Assembly (NCBI GenBank): GCA_900544705.1
Contig: UQWH01000069.1
Coordinates: 1 to 9,677, forward strand
Origin: an uncultured Eubacteriales bacterium
Lineage (GTDB): Bacteria > Bacillota > Clostridia > Oscillospirales > Oscillospiraceae
Direction: 5' to 3'
Length of the DNA stretch: 9,677 bases
The notes beneath the pieces were generated by a model that did not search any database, was not told the origin of the DNA, and saw only the letters and a program-made list of their open reading frames with translations. A program made the translations under genes and the position numbers. Positions 1 to 6,166 of this stretch are shown here, piece by piece (position 1 is the first letter of the stretch; every line of letters starts with the position of its first letter).

Positions 1-1800
1 GCACGCCGATGTCCACGAACACGCCGAAGTCGATGACGTTGCGCACCGTGCCGGTGAGCACCATGCCGGGCTTCAGATCCTTCATTTCCAGCACGTCCGT
101 GCGCAGAATGGGCTTGGGCAGCTCGTCGCGCGGGTCGCGGCCGGGCTTGCACAGCTCCTTGACGATGTCGCGCAGGGTCGGCACGCCGCCTGCTCGTAGG
201 CCTTCTGGCCCAGCTTCGGCACCTTCAAAACCTGCTTGCGCGCGGTAAAGGCGCCGTTTTCCTCGCGGTAGACCACGATGTTCTTTGCCGTCGTGGCGTT
301 CAGGCCGGAAACGCGGCGCAGGAGTGACGGCGAAGCGGTGTTCAGATCGACACCGACGGCATTGACGCAGTCCTCGACCACGCCGCTCAGGCTCTCGTCC
401 AGGCGCTTTTCCGGTACGTCGTGCTGGTACTGCCCCACGCCGATGGCTTTGGGGTCGATCTTGACCAGCTCGGCCAGCGGGTCCTGCAAGCGCCGCGCAA
501 TGGAGACCGCACTGCGCAGATTGACGTCATACTGCGGGAATTCCTCCGCCGCCAGCGGCGAGGCCGAGTAGACCGACGCGCCCGCCTCGGAAACGATCAT
601 GTAGGAAACGCCCGGCACCCTGCCCAACAGCTCGCAGACGGCGGCCTCCGTTTCGCGGGAGGCGGTGCCGTTGCCGATGGCGATGTGCACCACGCCGTGC
701 TTGCGGATGAGCTTTTCCAGCGTGTTCAGCGCCTCGTCGCGTTTGGCCTTGGAGAAGGTCGGATAGACCACTGCGGTGTCGAGCACCTTGCCCGTCGCGT
801 CCACGACAGCGACCTTGCAGCCGTGGCTGTAGCCGGGGTCTAGACCCATGGTCACTCGGCCGCGCACCGGCGGCTGCATCAGGAGCGGGCGCAGATTCAG
901 GGCGAAATTGTGGATCGCACCCTCGTTTGCCTCGTCGGTCAGCGCGCTGCGCAGCTCACGCTCCATGCTGGGCGCGATCAGACGGTCGTAGGCATCCTCC
1001 GCCGCGGCGCGGACAAACTCCGCCGCCCCGCCGCCGGGAACCAGCACCGCGCGGCGCACGCAGATGAGCGCCTGCTCCCGGTCCAGCTCTATGCCGACCT
1101 TCAGAAAGCCCTCGCGCTCGCCGCGGTTGACAGCCAGCACCTGATGGCCCTGCAATTTGGAAACCGGCTGGGTGAAATCGTAATAGGTCTGATAGGGCGA
1201 GGTCTCCTCCTCCTTGCCCTTGACCGCCTGCGCGCGCAAAACGGCCTGCCGCTGCATCAGCCCGCGCAGCACCTTGCGGATGGCGGCGTCGTCGGAGATC
1301 GCCTCGGCGATGATGTCGGACGCACCGGCCAGCGCGTCGGCGACCGTTTCCACGCCCTTTTCCGGGTCGATGTAAACCTGCGCCAGCTCCTCCGGAGCGG
1401 GCAGATCGCGTGCCTGCGAGAACAGCTGCTGCGCCAGCGGCTCAAGTCCCTTTTCCTTCGCAACGGTCGCGCGCGTGCGGCGCTTGGGCTTGTAGGGCCG
1501 GTAGAGGTCCTCCAGCTCCGAGAGCGTCTTTGCCGCGGTGATCGCGGCATCCAGCTCGTCTGTCAGCTTTTCTCCGATGCCGCGGCGGATCTCCTCGCGG
1601 CGCTGCGCCAGATTCCGCAGGTATTGCAGACGGTCTGCAAGCGTGCGCAGGGCGGTATCGTCCATTGCGCCGTGCAGCTCCTTGCGGTAGCGGGCGATGA
1701 AGGGGATGGTATTTCCCTCGTCCAGCAGGCGGACGACATTTTCCACATATTGCGCCTTCCGGCCGAGCTCCTCGGCAAGCTGGCGGATCATTTCTTCCAT
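1..1800 (-). pseudogene. tex: Tex-family RNA-binding transcriptional accessory protein, internally deleted and frameshifted, 3' end outside window
   Basis: Tex is a cytoplasmic nucleic-acid-binding protein linked to transcription and RNA metabolism. The ATG at 1800 is chosen because AAAGGAG lies 6 nt upstream and the product begins with the family's N-terminal helical region (MEEMIRQLAEELG). Visible in order: N-terminal helical domains (about 1-310), a YqgF/RuvC-like domain starting near residue 316 (VTMGLDPGYSHG), and a helix-hairpin-helix region from about 472 (VGVDLNTASP, SGLNATTAKNIV) to LGQKAYEQAA near 538. There the frame is lost: the original frame adds 34 unrelated residues and stops at 82-84 (572 aa in total), while the family sequence resumes in another frame at about 190 (GGVPTLRDIVKEL, KPGRDPRDELPKPILR) and enters the S1 domain (VRNVIDFGVFVDIGV) before the window edge. 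Intact homologues (about 715-780 aa) have roughly 60-70 residues between these blocks, so DNA is missing as well as frameshifted. True decay and assembly error cannot be separated here. Confidence 0.9.
181..190 (-). other. Deletion/frameshift junction inside tex
   Basis: Read on the minus strand, the codons for EQAA end at 184-186 in the frame that began at 1800. The frame with codons at 188-190, 185-187 and 182-184 reads Gly-Gly-Val and continues into conserved Tex sequence. The junction therefore sits in a GGCGGCG-type run. Short direct repeats of this kind are common endpoints for small deletions, but the parental sequence is not available to prove it. Confidence 0.75.
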
Positions 1801-1812
1801 ATGATACTCCTT

Positions 1813-1825
1813 TGCACATAGTGCA
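1813..1825. promoter_or_regulatory. Short inverted repeat overlapping the tex transcription start
   Basis: TGCAC-ATA-GTGCA is a perfect 5-bp inverted repeat around a 3-bp centre, lying across the predicted tex start site just downstream of its -10 box. The position would suit a repressor operator, but the sequence is short, I recognise no regulator for it, and chance is possible. Confidence 0.25.
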
Positions 1826-1828
1826 CTT

Positions 1829-1857
1829 ATTATAGCACGGATCGCCGGCAAAATCAA
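1829..1857 (-). promoter_or_regulatory. SigA-type promoter of tex (extended -10)
   Basis: On the minus strand TTGATT (1857-1852), a 17-nt spacer and a perfect TATAAT (1834-1829) preceded by TG one base upstream (TGCTATAAT) form an extended -10 promoter. Transcription would start near 1822, leaving about 22 nt of leader carrying AAAGGAG before the ATG at 1800. Confidence 0.8.
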
Positions 1858-1864
1858 AAAAACC

Positions 1865-1893
1865 TTGCATCCCCGATCACCCGCCGCTATACT
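1865..1893 (+). promoter_or_regulatory. SigA-type promoter of the DUF1653 gene
   Basis: TTGCAT (1865-1870), an exact 17-nt spacer and TATACT (1888-1893) precede the small gene at 1918. The predicted start near 1900 gives a very short leader holding GGGAGGA (1904-1910), 7 nt from the ATG. Its -35 box is only 7 bp from the -35 box of the divergent tex promoter. Confidence 0.75.
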
Positions 1894-1917
1894 GGACGCA
1901 GAAGGGAGGAAAACCTT

Positions 1918-2124
1918 ATGACAATTGAACCCGGAAGATACCGCCATTTCAAGGGAAAAGAGTACGAAGTGCTGTGCGTGGCGCGCCATTCCGAAACTCT
2001 GGAGGAGATGGTGGTCTACCGCGCACTGTACGGCGATTTCGGCGTGTGGGTGCGCCCGGCATCCATGTGGAACGAAACCGTGGAGCGCGACGGAAAGACC
2101 TATTGCCGCTTTACGAAGCTGTGA
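1918..2124 (+). CDS. DUF1653 family small protein
   Basis: A 68-residue protein matching the DUF1653 pattern: a start of type MxIxPGxYRHFKGxEY, then VARHSETLE, VVYRALYG and WVRPxSMW, ending KTYCRFTKL. The family is small, probably an all-beta SH3-like barrel (inferred), widespread in bacteria and without an established biochemical role. There is no signal peptide or membrane segment, so it should be cytosolic. GGGAGGA lies 7 nt before the ATG, and a clear promoter sits immediately upstream. It appears to be transcribed alone, divergently from tex. I see no strong terminator between its stop and the gap promoter, so some read-through into gap is possible. Length is typical and nothing looks damaged. 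Confidence 0.9.
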   Translation: MTIEPGRYRHFKGKEYEVLCVARHSETLEEMVVYRALYGDFGVWVRPASMWNETVERDGKTYCRFTKL

Positions 2125-2201
2125 ATTGCATCCTGATGTATTTCCCGACAGAATTCTCAAAAAAAAACCTGAAATCAGTATAATTTGATGGATTTTGACA
2201 G

Positions 2202-2230
2202 TTGCACTGGGAGAAAGAATCGTATATAAT
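2202..2230 (+). promoter_or_regulatory. SigA-type promoter of gap
   Basis: TTGCAC (2202-2207), a 17-nt spacer and a perfect TATAAT (2225-2230, within TATATAAT) lie upstream of gap. The predicted start near 2237 gives an ~82-nt leader, long compared with the ~20-nt leaders of the other promoters here. A strong promoter fits a highly expressed glycolytic gene. Confidence 0.8.
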
Positions 2231-2239
2231 AAGGACGCT

Positions 2240-2292
2240 GGGGAAAGGTTTCTCCGCATATTTCCTAAAGTGGCGCTGGCCAAACACCGGCG
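2240..2292 (+). promoter_or_regulatory. Possible structured 5' leader of gap
   Basis: The leader can fold two small stems: GGGGAA with TTCTCC (2240-2245/2250-2255, one G-U) and CGCTGG with CCGGCG (2274-2279/2287-2292, one G-U). The second ends 12 nt before the ribosome binding site TGGAGG (2305-2310). Neither resembles a riboswitch class I know. They may only stabilise the mRNA or be coincidental. Confidence 0.25.
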
Positions 2293-2318
2293 TATCTTAA
2301 ATAATGGAGGAAAAAAGT

Positions 2319-3332
2319 ATGTCTATCAAAGTTGGTATCAATGGTTTTGGACGCATCGGCCGTATGGTCTTCCGCGCAAGCGTCAACTTCCCCGAGATCG
2401 AGATCGTCGGCATCAACGACCTGTGCCCCGCTGACTACCTCGCTTACATGCTGAAGTACGACACCATGCACGGCCAGTTCAACGGCACCGTTGAGGCTAC
2501 CGAGAAGTCCATCATCGTCAACGGCCACGAGATCCCCATCACCGCAGAGCGCAACCCCGCTGATCTGCCCTGGGCAAAGCTCGGCGCTGAGTATGTCGTG
2601 GAATCCACCGGTCTGTTCCTGACCAAGGAAAAGGCACAGGGTCATCTGGACGCAGGCGCCAAGAAGGTCGTCATGTCCGCTCCGTCCAAGGACGACACCC
2701 CGATGTTCGTCTGCGGCGTCAACCTCGACAAGTACACCAAGGACATGAACTTTGTTTCCAACGCTTCCTGCACCACCAACTGCCTGGCTCCGATCGCGAA
2801 GGTCCTGAACGACAAGTTCGGCATCACCGACGGCCTCATGACCACCGTTCACTCCACCACCGCTACCCAGAAGACCGTTGACGGCCCGTCCCTGAAGGAC
2901 TGGAGAGGCGGCCGCGCTGCTTCCGGCAACATCATCCCCTCCTCCACCGGCGCTGCAAAGGCTGTCGGCAAGGTCATCCCGTCCCTGAACGGCAAGCTGA
3001 CCGGTATGTCCATGCGTGTTCCCACTCTGGACGTTTCCGTTGTTGACCTGACTGTCAACCTCGCAAAGCCCGCTTCCTACGACGAGATCTGCGCCGCAAT
3101 GAAGGAAGCCTCCGAAGGCGAACTCAAGGGCATCCTCGGCTACACCGACGAGGCCGTTGTTTCCTCCGATTTCCTCGGCGACACCCGTACCTCCATCTTC
3201 GACGCAAAGGCCGGCATCGCTCTGACCGACACCTTCGTCAAGGTCGTTTCCTGGTACGATAACGAGATCGGCTACTCCAACAAGGTTCTTGAGCTCATCA
3301 AGCACATGTACAGCGTTGACCACGCCGAATAA
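2319..3332 (+). CDS. gap: Type I glyceraldehyde-3-phosphate dehydrogenase (NAD-dependent)
   Basis: Catalyses phosphorylating oxidation of glyceraldehyde-3-phosphate to 1,3-bisphosphoglycerate in cytosolic glycolysis, acting as a tetramer. At 337 aa it is full length. Visible: Rossmann motif GINGFGRIG (residues 7-15), Asp34 in GINDL (NAD preference), catalytic Cys151 in SNASCTTNC, catalytic His178 in TTVHSTTATQ, GNIIPSSTGAAKAVGKV, and the C-terminal VSWYDNEIGYSNKV. The ATG at 2319 is preferred over the in-frame ATG at 2304 because the latter overlaps TGGAGG, which is well placed (8 nt) for 2319, and because the protein should begin MSIKVGING. The active-site region (TATQKTVDGPSLKDWRGGRAA) matches the eukaryote/gamma-proteobacterial/Bacteroides subtype, not the Bacillus type. 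Codon use is strongly biased, fitting high expression. The gene has its own promoter and terminator and is not clustered with pgk or tpiA in this window. Confidence 0.98.
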   Translation: MSIKVGINGFGRIGRMVFRASVNFPEIEIVGINDLCPADYLAYMLKYDTMHGQFNGTVEATEKSIIVNGHEIPITAERNPADLPWAKLGAEYVVESTGLFLTKEKAQGHLDAGAKKVVMSAPSKDDTPMFVCGVNLDKYTKDMNFVSNASCTTNCLAPIAKVLNDKFGITDGLMTTVHSTTATQKTVDGPSLKDWRGGRAASGNIIPSSTGAAKAVGKVIPSLNGKLTGMSMRVPTLDVSVVDLTVNLAKPASYDEICAAMKEASEGELKGILGYTDEAVVSSDFLGDTRTSIFDAKAGIALTDTFVKVVSWYDNEIGYSNKVLELIKHMYSVDHAE

Positions 3333-3347
3333 TCTCAAAGCATAATC

Positions 3348-3386
3348 AAATCCGCGCCTTCGGAAAAACCGAAGGCGCGGATTTTT
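3348..3386 (+). terminator. Intrinsic terminator of gap
   Basis: A perfect 16-bp stem (3348-3363 with 3369-3384) closes an AAAAA loop; the GC-rich part reads CCGCGCCTTCGG. The stem runs into TTTTT (3382-3386). It begins 16 nt after the gap stop. An A-tract at the left base would also give some terminator function on the opposite strand. Confidence 0.93.
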
Positions 3387-3403
3387 GTATGTGTGCATAG
3401 GCA

Positions 3404-3472
3404 TTGGCCGTTCCGCCGTGCAGGCACTGACAATAATGGAAATGCCAACAGCGGAATGGCCAAGACCATTCC
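3404..3472. repeat. Palindromic intergenic repeat-like element
   Basis: A 13-bp inverted repeat, TTGGCCGTTCCGC (3404-3416) and GCGGAATGGCCAA (3451-3463), pairs at 12 of 13 positions with one G-T wobble around a 34-nt centre. The right arm can alternatively form a tight hairpin with its downstream neighbour: GGAATGG-CCAAGA-CCATTCC (3453-3472). No coding potential is evident. The layout resembles REP-type dispersed intergenic elements; whether it recurs in the genome cannot be seen from one copy. Confidence 0.5.
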
Positions 3473-3521
3473 CTACGTAATAGTTCAGAATCTCCGTTGC
3501 ACCTGTAATAACGAAACCACC

Positions 3522-3556
3522 AAAAACCGGGCGGCATGGAATCCATGCCGCCCGGT
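3522..3556 (-). terminator. Intrinsic terminator of the ymfF-ymfH-lgt operon
   Basis: A nearly perfect palindrome: 15-bp arms (3526-3540 and 3542-3556, ACCGGGCGGCATGGA and its complement) around a single base. On the minus strand it is followed by TTTTT (3526-3522). It lies 22 nt past the stop of the last leftward gene, so it terminates that operon. The core GGGCGGCATGG may double as a dispersed repeat. Confidence 0.85.
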
Positions 3557-3578
3557 ACGTTCATTCTGATCGGATCTT

Positions 3579-4001
3579 TTATTCCGCTTCGGGTTCCTCA
3601 TCCGGCTTTTCTTCCGGTTTCTCTTCCGGTTTTTCTCCCGCCGCGGATTCCGGCAGATAGGGCAGGATCTCAACATCCGCGTCCTGCTTTGCCTGCTGCT
3701 TTGCGGCGCGGTAGGCTTCCTTCGCGTCCTCAATATCCTCTTTCAGGTCATTGATATACCGGAAGCTGTTGGAGATCTCCTCGCACAGCGGCTTGTATTC
3801 GGCTTCGTCCGGTTCCTCGTCGGTCACATAATCCTTGTAGTAGACCTTGCCCAGACGGGTGTAGTTCCGGCGGATGCGCTCCTGCTCTCTGGCAATCAGA
3901 ACCTTCTTCTGCGAAATCGTCGCGGCCAGCTTTGCCACCCGGCCCGCCGCCTGCGCAGCGTCAACGACCTTATCCTTCAGGGCTTCCACATTTTCCTTCA
4001 T
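3579..4001 (-). CDS. Small coiled-coil protein with acidic Glu/Lys/Pro tail, unknown function
   Basis: I do not recognise a named family for this 140-residue protein. It shows two long charged helices with coiled-coil character (about 4-56 and 68-107) joined by an acidic linker (DEEPDEAEY), then a low-complexity tail (121-140) with repeated EKPE units. The first helix contains IAREQERIRRNYTRLGKVYYKDY, cut here to its key part RNYTRLGKVYY, reminiscent of small Clostridia proteins with a 'YxxLGxxYY' segment, often found with zinc-ribbon tails; no zinc ligands are present here. There is no signal peptide or membrane span. The ATG at 4001 is chosen because AAAGGAG (4018-4012) is 10 nt away; the in-frame TTG at 4010 would be too close. 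It is the last gene of the operon, 18 nt after lgt, and ends just before a strong terminator. A scaffold or envelope-associated role is speculation. Confidence 0.8.
   Translation of the reverse strand: MKENVEALKDKVVDAAQAAGRVAKLAATISQKKVLIAREQERIRRNYTRLGKVYYKDYVTDEEPDEAEYKPLCEEISNSFRYINDLKEDIEDAKEAYRAAKQQAKQDADVEILPYLPESAAGEKPEEKPEEKPDEEPEAE
3606..3641 (-). repeat. Three degenerate 12-bp tandem units encoding EKPE repeats
   Basis: Units at 3606-3617, 3618-3629 and 3630-3641 share the core TTTTCTTCCGG with small changes and encode the repeated Glu-Lys-Pro-Glu segment of the coiled-coil protein's tail. In-frame unit gain or loss would change tail length without breaking the gene. Confidence 0.55.
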
Positions 4002-4019
4002 AATAAACAAACTCCTTTC

Positions 4020-4886
4020 TTATTCTTCCGTTTCTTTTTTCTCCGCCTCTGCCTTGCGATTGACCAGAAGATCCTGCGGCGTGTGCTTGACAAAGAATCT
4101 CTGATAGACCAAAATTGCCACAGCCGCAACGCAGGAAATGCCCGCAAGCCACTGGCTGACGCGCAGCGGCCCGATGTACAGGCTGTCGGTGCGCAGTCCC
4201 TCGATGATGGCGCGGCCCAAGCCGTACCACGCGACGTAGCCGAGGAACACCTCGCCGTCGTATTTGCGCTTCTTGGACAGGAAATGCAGCAGCACAAAGC
4301 CCACGACGTTCCATACGGACTCATAGAGGAAGGTCGGATGGAAATACTGGAGCTGACCGTTTTCGATCAGACCCATGCGCAGGAAGCTGTCCGTCACGCC
4401 GCCGTGCGCCTCGCGGTTGAAGAAATTGCCCCAGCGGCCGACAGCCTGCCCGATCAGAAGGCCGAGACCCATGACGTCGAGATAGGGCAGCACCGGCTGC
4501 TTCTTCACGCGCGTGTAAATGAACACGGCCAGCGCTGCGCCGATGACACCGCCGTAGATGGCAAGGCCGCCGCTGCGGATGTCGAGGAATTTATACCACG
4601 GGATGCCGGGGCCGAAAAACTGCTTCCACTCAAAAACTACATAATAAAGCCGGGCGCAGACGATGGCAGACGGCAGACCGATGATCAGCATATTGAGGAG
4701 GTCGTCCTCCGTCAGGCCGAACTGCTTGACACGCCGCAGGATATACAGCGTTGCCAGCAGCACGCCCACGGCGATGATCACGCCGTACCATTTGATGGTA
4801 AAATTGCCGATGGTAAAGCCGTCGGACGGGTTGATCTCAATGCCCAGGCCGGGGAAGCTGATGGGCGATGTCAAAAATGGAATCAT
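4020..4886 (-). CDS. lgt: Prolipoprotein diacylglyceryl transferase
   Basis: An integral membrane enzyme that transfers diacylglycerol from phosphatidylglycerol to the lipobox cysteine of prelipoproteins, the first step of lipoprotein maturation. The 288-aa length is typical. Visible: multiple hydrophobic spans beginning about 33-50, IRSGGLAIYGG (103-113), the Lgt signature GRWGNFFNREAHGG (150-163, with Arg151, Asn154 and Glu159), HPTFLYES (183-190), and the C-terminal YGLGRAIIEGLR with Arg225 and Glu229. Where E. coli Lgt has His103 (in a xHGG motif) this protein has Tyr111, a variant I associate with many Clostridia. The tail after about 272 is charged and cytosolic. The ATG overlaps the TGA of the upstream ymfH-like gene by 4 bases (ATGA), implying translational coupling; AAGGAG lies 10 nt before the start inside that gene. 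It is followed 18 nt later by the coiled-coil gene. Confidence 0.97.
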   Translation of the reverse strand: MIPFLTSPISFPGLGIEINPSDGFTIGNFTIKWYGVIIAVGVLLATLYILRRVKQFGLTEDDLLNMLIIGLPSAIVCARLYYVVFEWKQFFGPGIPWYKFLDIRSGGLAIYGGVIGAALAVFIYTRVKKQPVLPYLDVMGLGLLIGQAVGRWGNFFNREAHGGVTDSFLRMGLIENGQLQYFHPTFLYESVWNVVGFVLLHFLSKKRKYDGEVFLGYVAWYGLGRAIIEGLRTDSLYIGPLRVSQWLAGISCVAAVAILVYQRFFVKHTPQDLLVNRKAEAEKKETEE

Positions 4887-6166
4887 TGGATTTTTTCTCC
4901 TTCTTTCGGACGGACGACCGACAGCGCCGCACGCTCCGGGCGCACGGTCTCGGTCAGAAAACTCTGCACATCCTCCGGTACAACGGAAGCGTACACCTCC
5001 GGGAAGCGCAGGTAGTCCACGCCGTCAAAATAATACGTGCCACCCATAAGATAGCAGATACTTTCAAAGCTGTCAAGGTCTCTGGTGCGGCGGCCGACGG
5101 CGGAACGAACCAGCCGGTCGAACTGCGCGCGGTCAAAGCCCTCTTTGACGATTCGCGCCGCCTCATCCAGCAGCGCCTGCAATACCGCCTCCGGGTCGCG
5201 GCTGTCGCCGGTGGCGGAGAGCAGGCAGGCGTCCTTTACGCTCTCGTAGCCTACGGAGAACCCCGCGTCGATGAGTCCCTGCTCGTAAAGCCGTTGGTAA
5301 AGCGCCGAGGACTCCCCTGCGAGGATCTCCGCGGCGATCTCGCCGACAATCTCCCGGCGCAGAGGCTCCGATTCGGGCGGCGGGCACTTGAAGCCGATAG
5401 CAAACGTCGGCATGGCCACCTCCATGGTACGCTCCATGCGGCTGCGCGGGCAGCTAAGCGCCTCCGGCGCGCCGTAATCCCGCTGCGGGAGTACGCCGGG
5501 CTGTGCAGGTGTTCCCTCCCGCGCGATGCGCACGACCGTTTCCGGGTCGACGTCGCCCGCGACACACAGCACCATATTCCCCGGCTGATAGAAAGCCGCG
5601 TGGCAGTCATACAGGCTCTGTGCGGTGATCTCTGCAATGCTTTCGACCGTTCCGGCGATCGGCATGCGCACCGGATGACTGCGGAACATCCCGTCAAACA
5701 AATCCTCGACCACACGAGACTCCGCGCTGTCCTCGTACATCCGAATCTCCTGCGCGATGATGCCGCGCTCCTTTTCCACGCTCTCCGGCGTGAAATAAGG
5801 CTCCGTGACCAGCCGCAGGAGGATCTTCAGGTTCTCCTCAAATTCCTCCGTGCAGTCGAAATAATAGGCCGTCATGGCATAGCCCGTGAAGGCGTTCGGA
5901 CTGCCGCCGTGCGCGGCAAAAAGGTTCATCGCGTTGTCCTCCGGCAGGTCGAACATCTTGTGCTCCAGATAGTGCGCGATGCCGTCCGGCACACGATGGC
6001 GCACGCCGCCGAGTGTAAACTGCGTGTCGATGGAGCCGAAATTCACGCCCAGAAAGGCATAGCGGCGGGTAAAGCCCGGCTTCGGCACCACGCGGACGCA
6101 CAGGCCGTTCGGCAGGATCTCCTGCCAGCAGCGCTCGCCCAGCTTGGGATATTCAAAGAGCTTCAC
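4883..6166 (-). CDS. ymfH: M16 family zinc metallopeptidase, YmfH-like (catalytic member of pair)
   Basis: A 427-aa, two-lobed M16 (insulinase/pitrilysin) peptidase of the bacterial YmfH type. The zinc-binding HXXEH motif is present as His65-Tyr-Leu-Glu68-His69 in GIAHYLEHKMF. The third ligand is expected in the helix ERGIIAQEIRMYED (133-146; Glu140 or Glu145). GSPNAFTGYAMTAYYF (88-103) is the typical strand after the metal site, and the inactive C-terminal lobe follows (VGEIAAEILAGESSALYQRL). No signal peptide is seen, so it is probably cytosolic. The GTG at 6166 is chosen because it overlaps the TGA of the upstream partner (GTGA) and GAGGGGG lies 7 nt upstream. In Bacillus the YmfF/YmfH pair sits beside ymfI, and such proteins are annotated as associated with EF-P 5-aminopentanol modification; neither efp nor ymfI is visible here, and the substrate is unknown. 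Confidence 0.92.
   Translation of the reverse strand: MKLFEYPKLGERCWQEILPNGLCVRVVPKPGFTRRYAFLGVNFGSIDTQFTLGGVRHRVPDGIAHYLEHKMFDLPEDNAMNLFAAHGGSPNAFTGYAMTAYYFDCTEEFEENLKILLRLVTEPYFTPESVEKERGIIAQEIRMYEDSAESRVVEDLFDGMFRSHPVRMPIAGTVESIAEITAQSLYDCHAAFYQPGNMVLCVAGDVDPETVVRIAREGTPAQPGVLPQRDYGAPEALSCPRSRMERTMEVAMPTFAIGFKCPPPESEPLRREIVGEIAAEILAGESSALYQRLYEQGLIDAGFSVGYESVKDACLLSATGDSRDPEAVLQALLDEAARIVKEGFDRAQFDRLVRSAVGRRTRDLDSFESICYLMGGTYYFDGVDYLRFPEVYASVVPEDVQSFLTETVRPERAALSVVRPKEGEKIQ

Noticed and set aside
82..190. Programmed ribosomal frameshift in tex
   Set aside because: A conserved block of about 60-70 residues is absent as well, and no slippery heptamer with downstream structure is evident; deletion is the simpler reading.
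910..1821. 303-codon plus-strand open frame opposite tex
   Set aside because: Leu/Arg/Gln-rich antisense translation with no motif; covers the tex promoter on the other strand.
2179..2184. Additional TATAAT upstream of gap as a second promoter
   Set aside because: No acceptable -35 box at 16-18 nt; the AT-rich context makes a chance match likely.
2195..2230. Consensus TTGACA (2195-2200) as the -35 box of gap
   Set aside because: The spacer to TATAAT would be 24 nt; TTGCAC at 2202-2207 gives the correct 17 nt.
1801..2283. Open extension of the tex frame upstream to 2283 on the minus strand (161 extra codons)
   Set aside because: It crosses the tex promoter and the DUF1653 gene, shows no family similarity, and a good ribosome binding site supports the ATG at 1800.
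2304..2318. Earlier in-frame ATG for gap at 2304
   Set aside because: It overlaps the TGGAGG ribosome binding site that serves the ATG at 2319, and the five added residues are not part of the family.
2265..3404. 379-codon minus-strand open frame opposite gap
   Set aside because: Val/Gly/Asp-rich translation typical of antisense of a codon-biased gene; overlaps GAPDH throughout and reads through its terminator.
3404..3472. CRISPR array or phage attachment site
   Set aside because: There is one inverted repeat pair only, no regularly spaced direct repeats, and no integrase or tRNA gene nearby.
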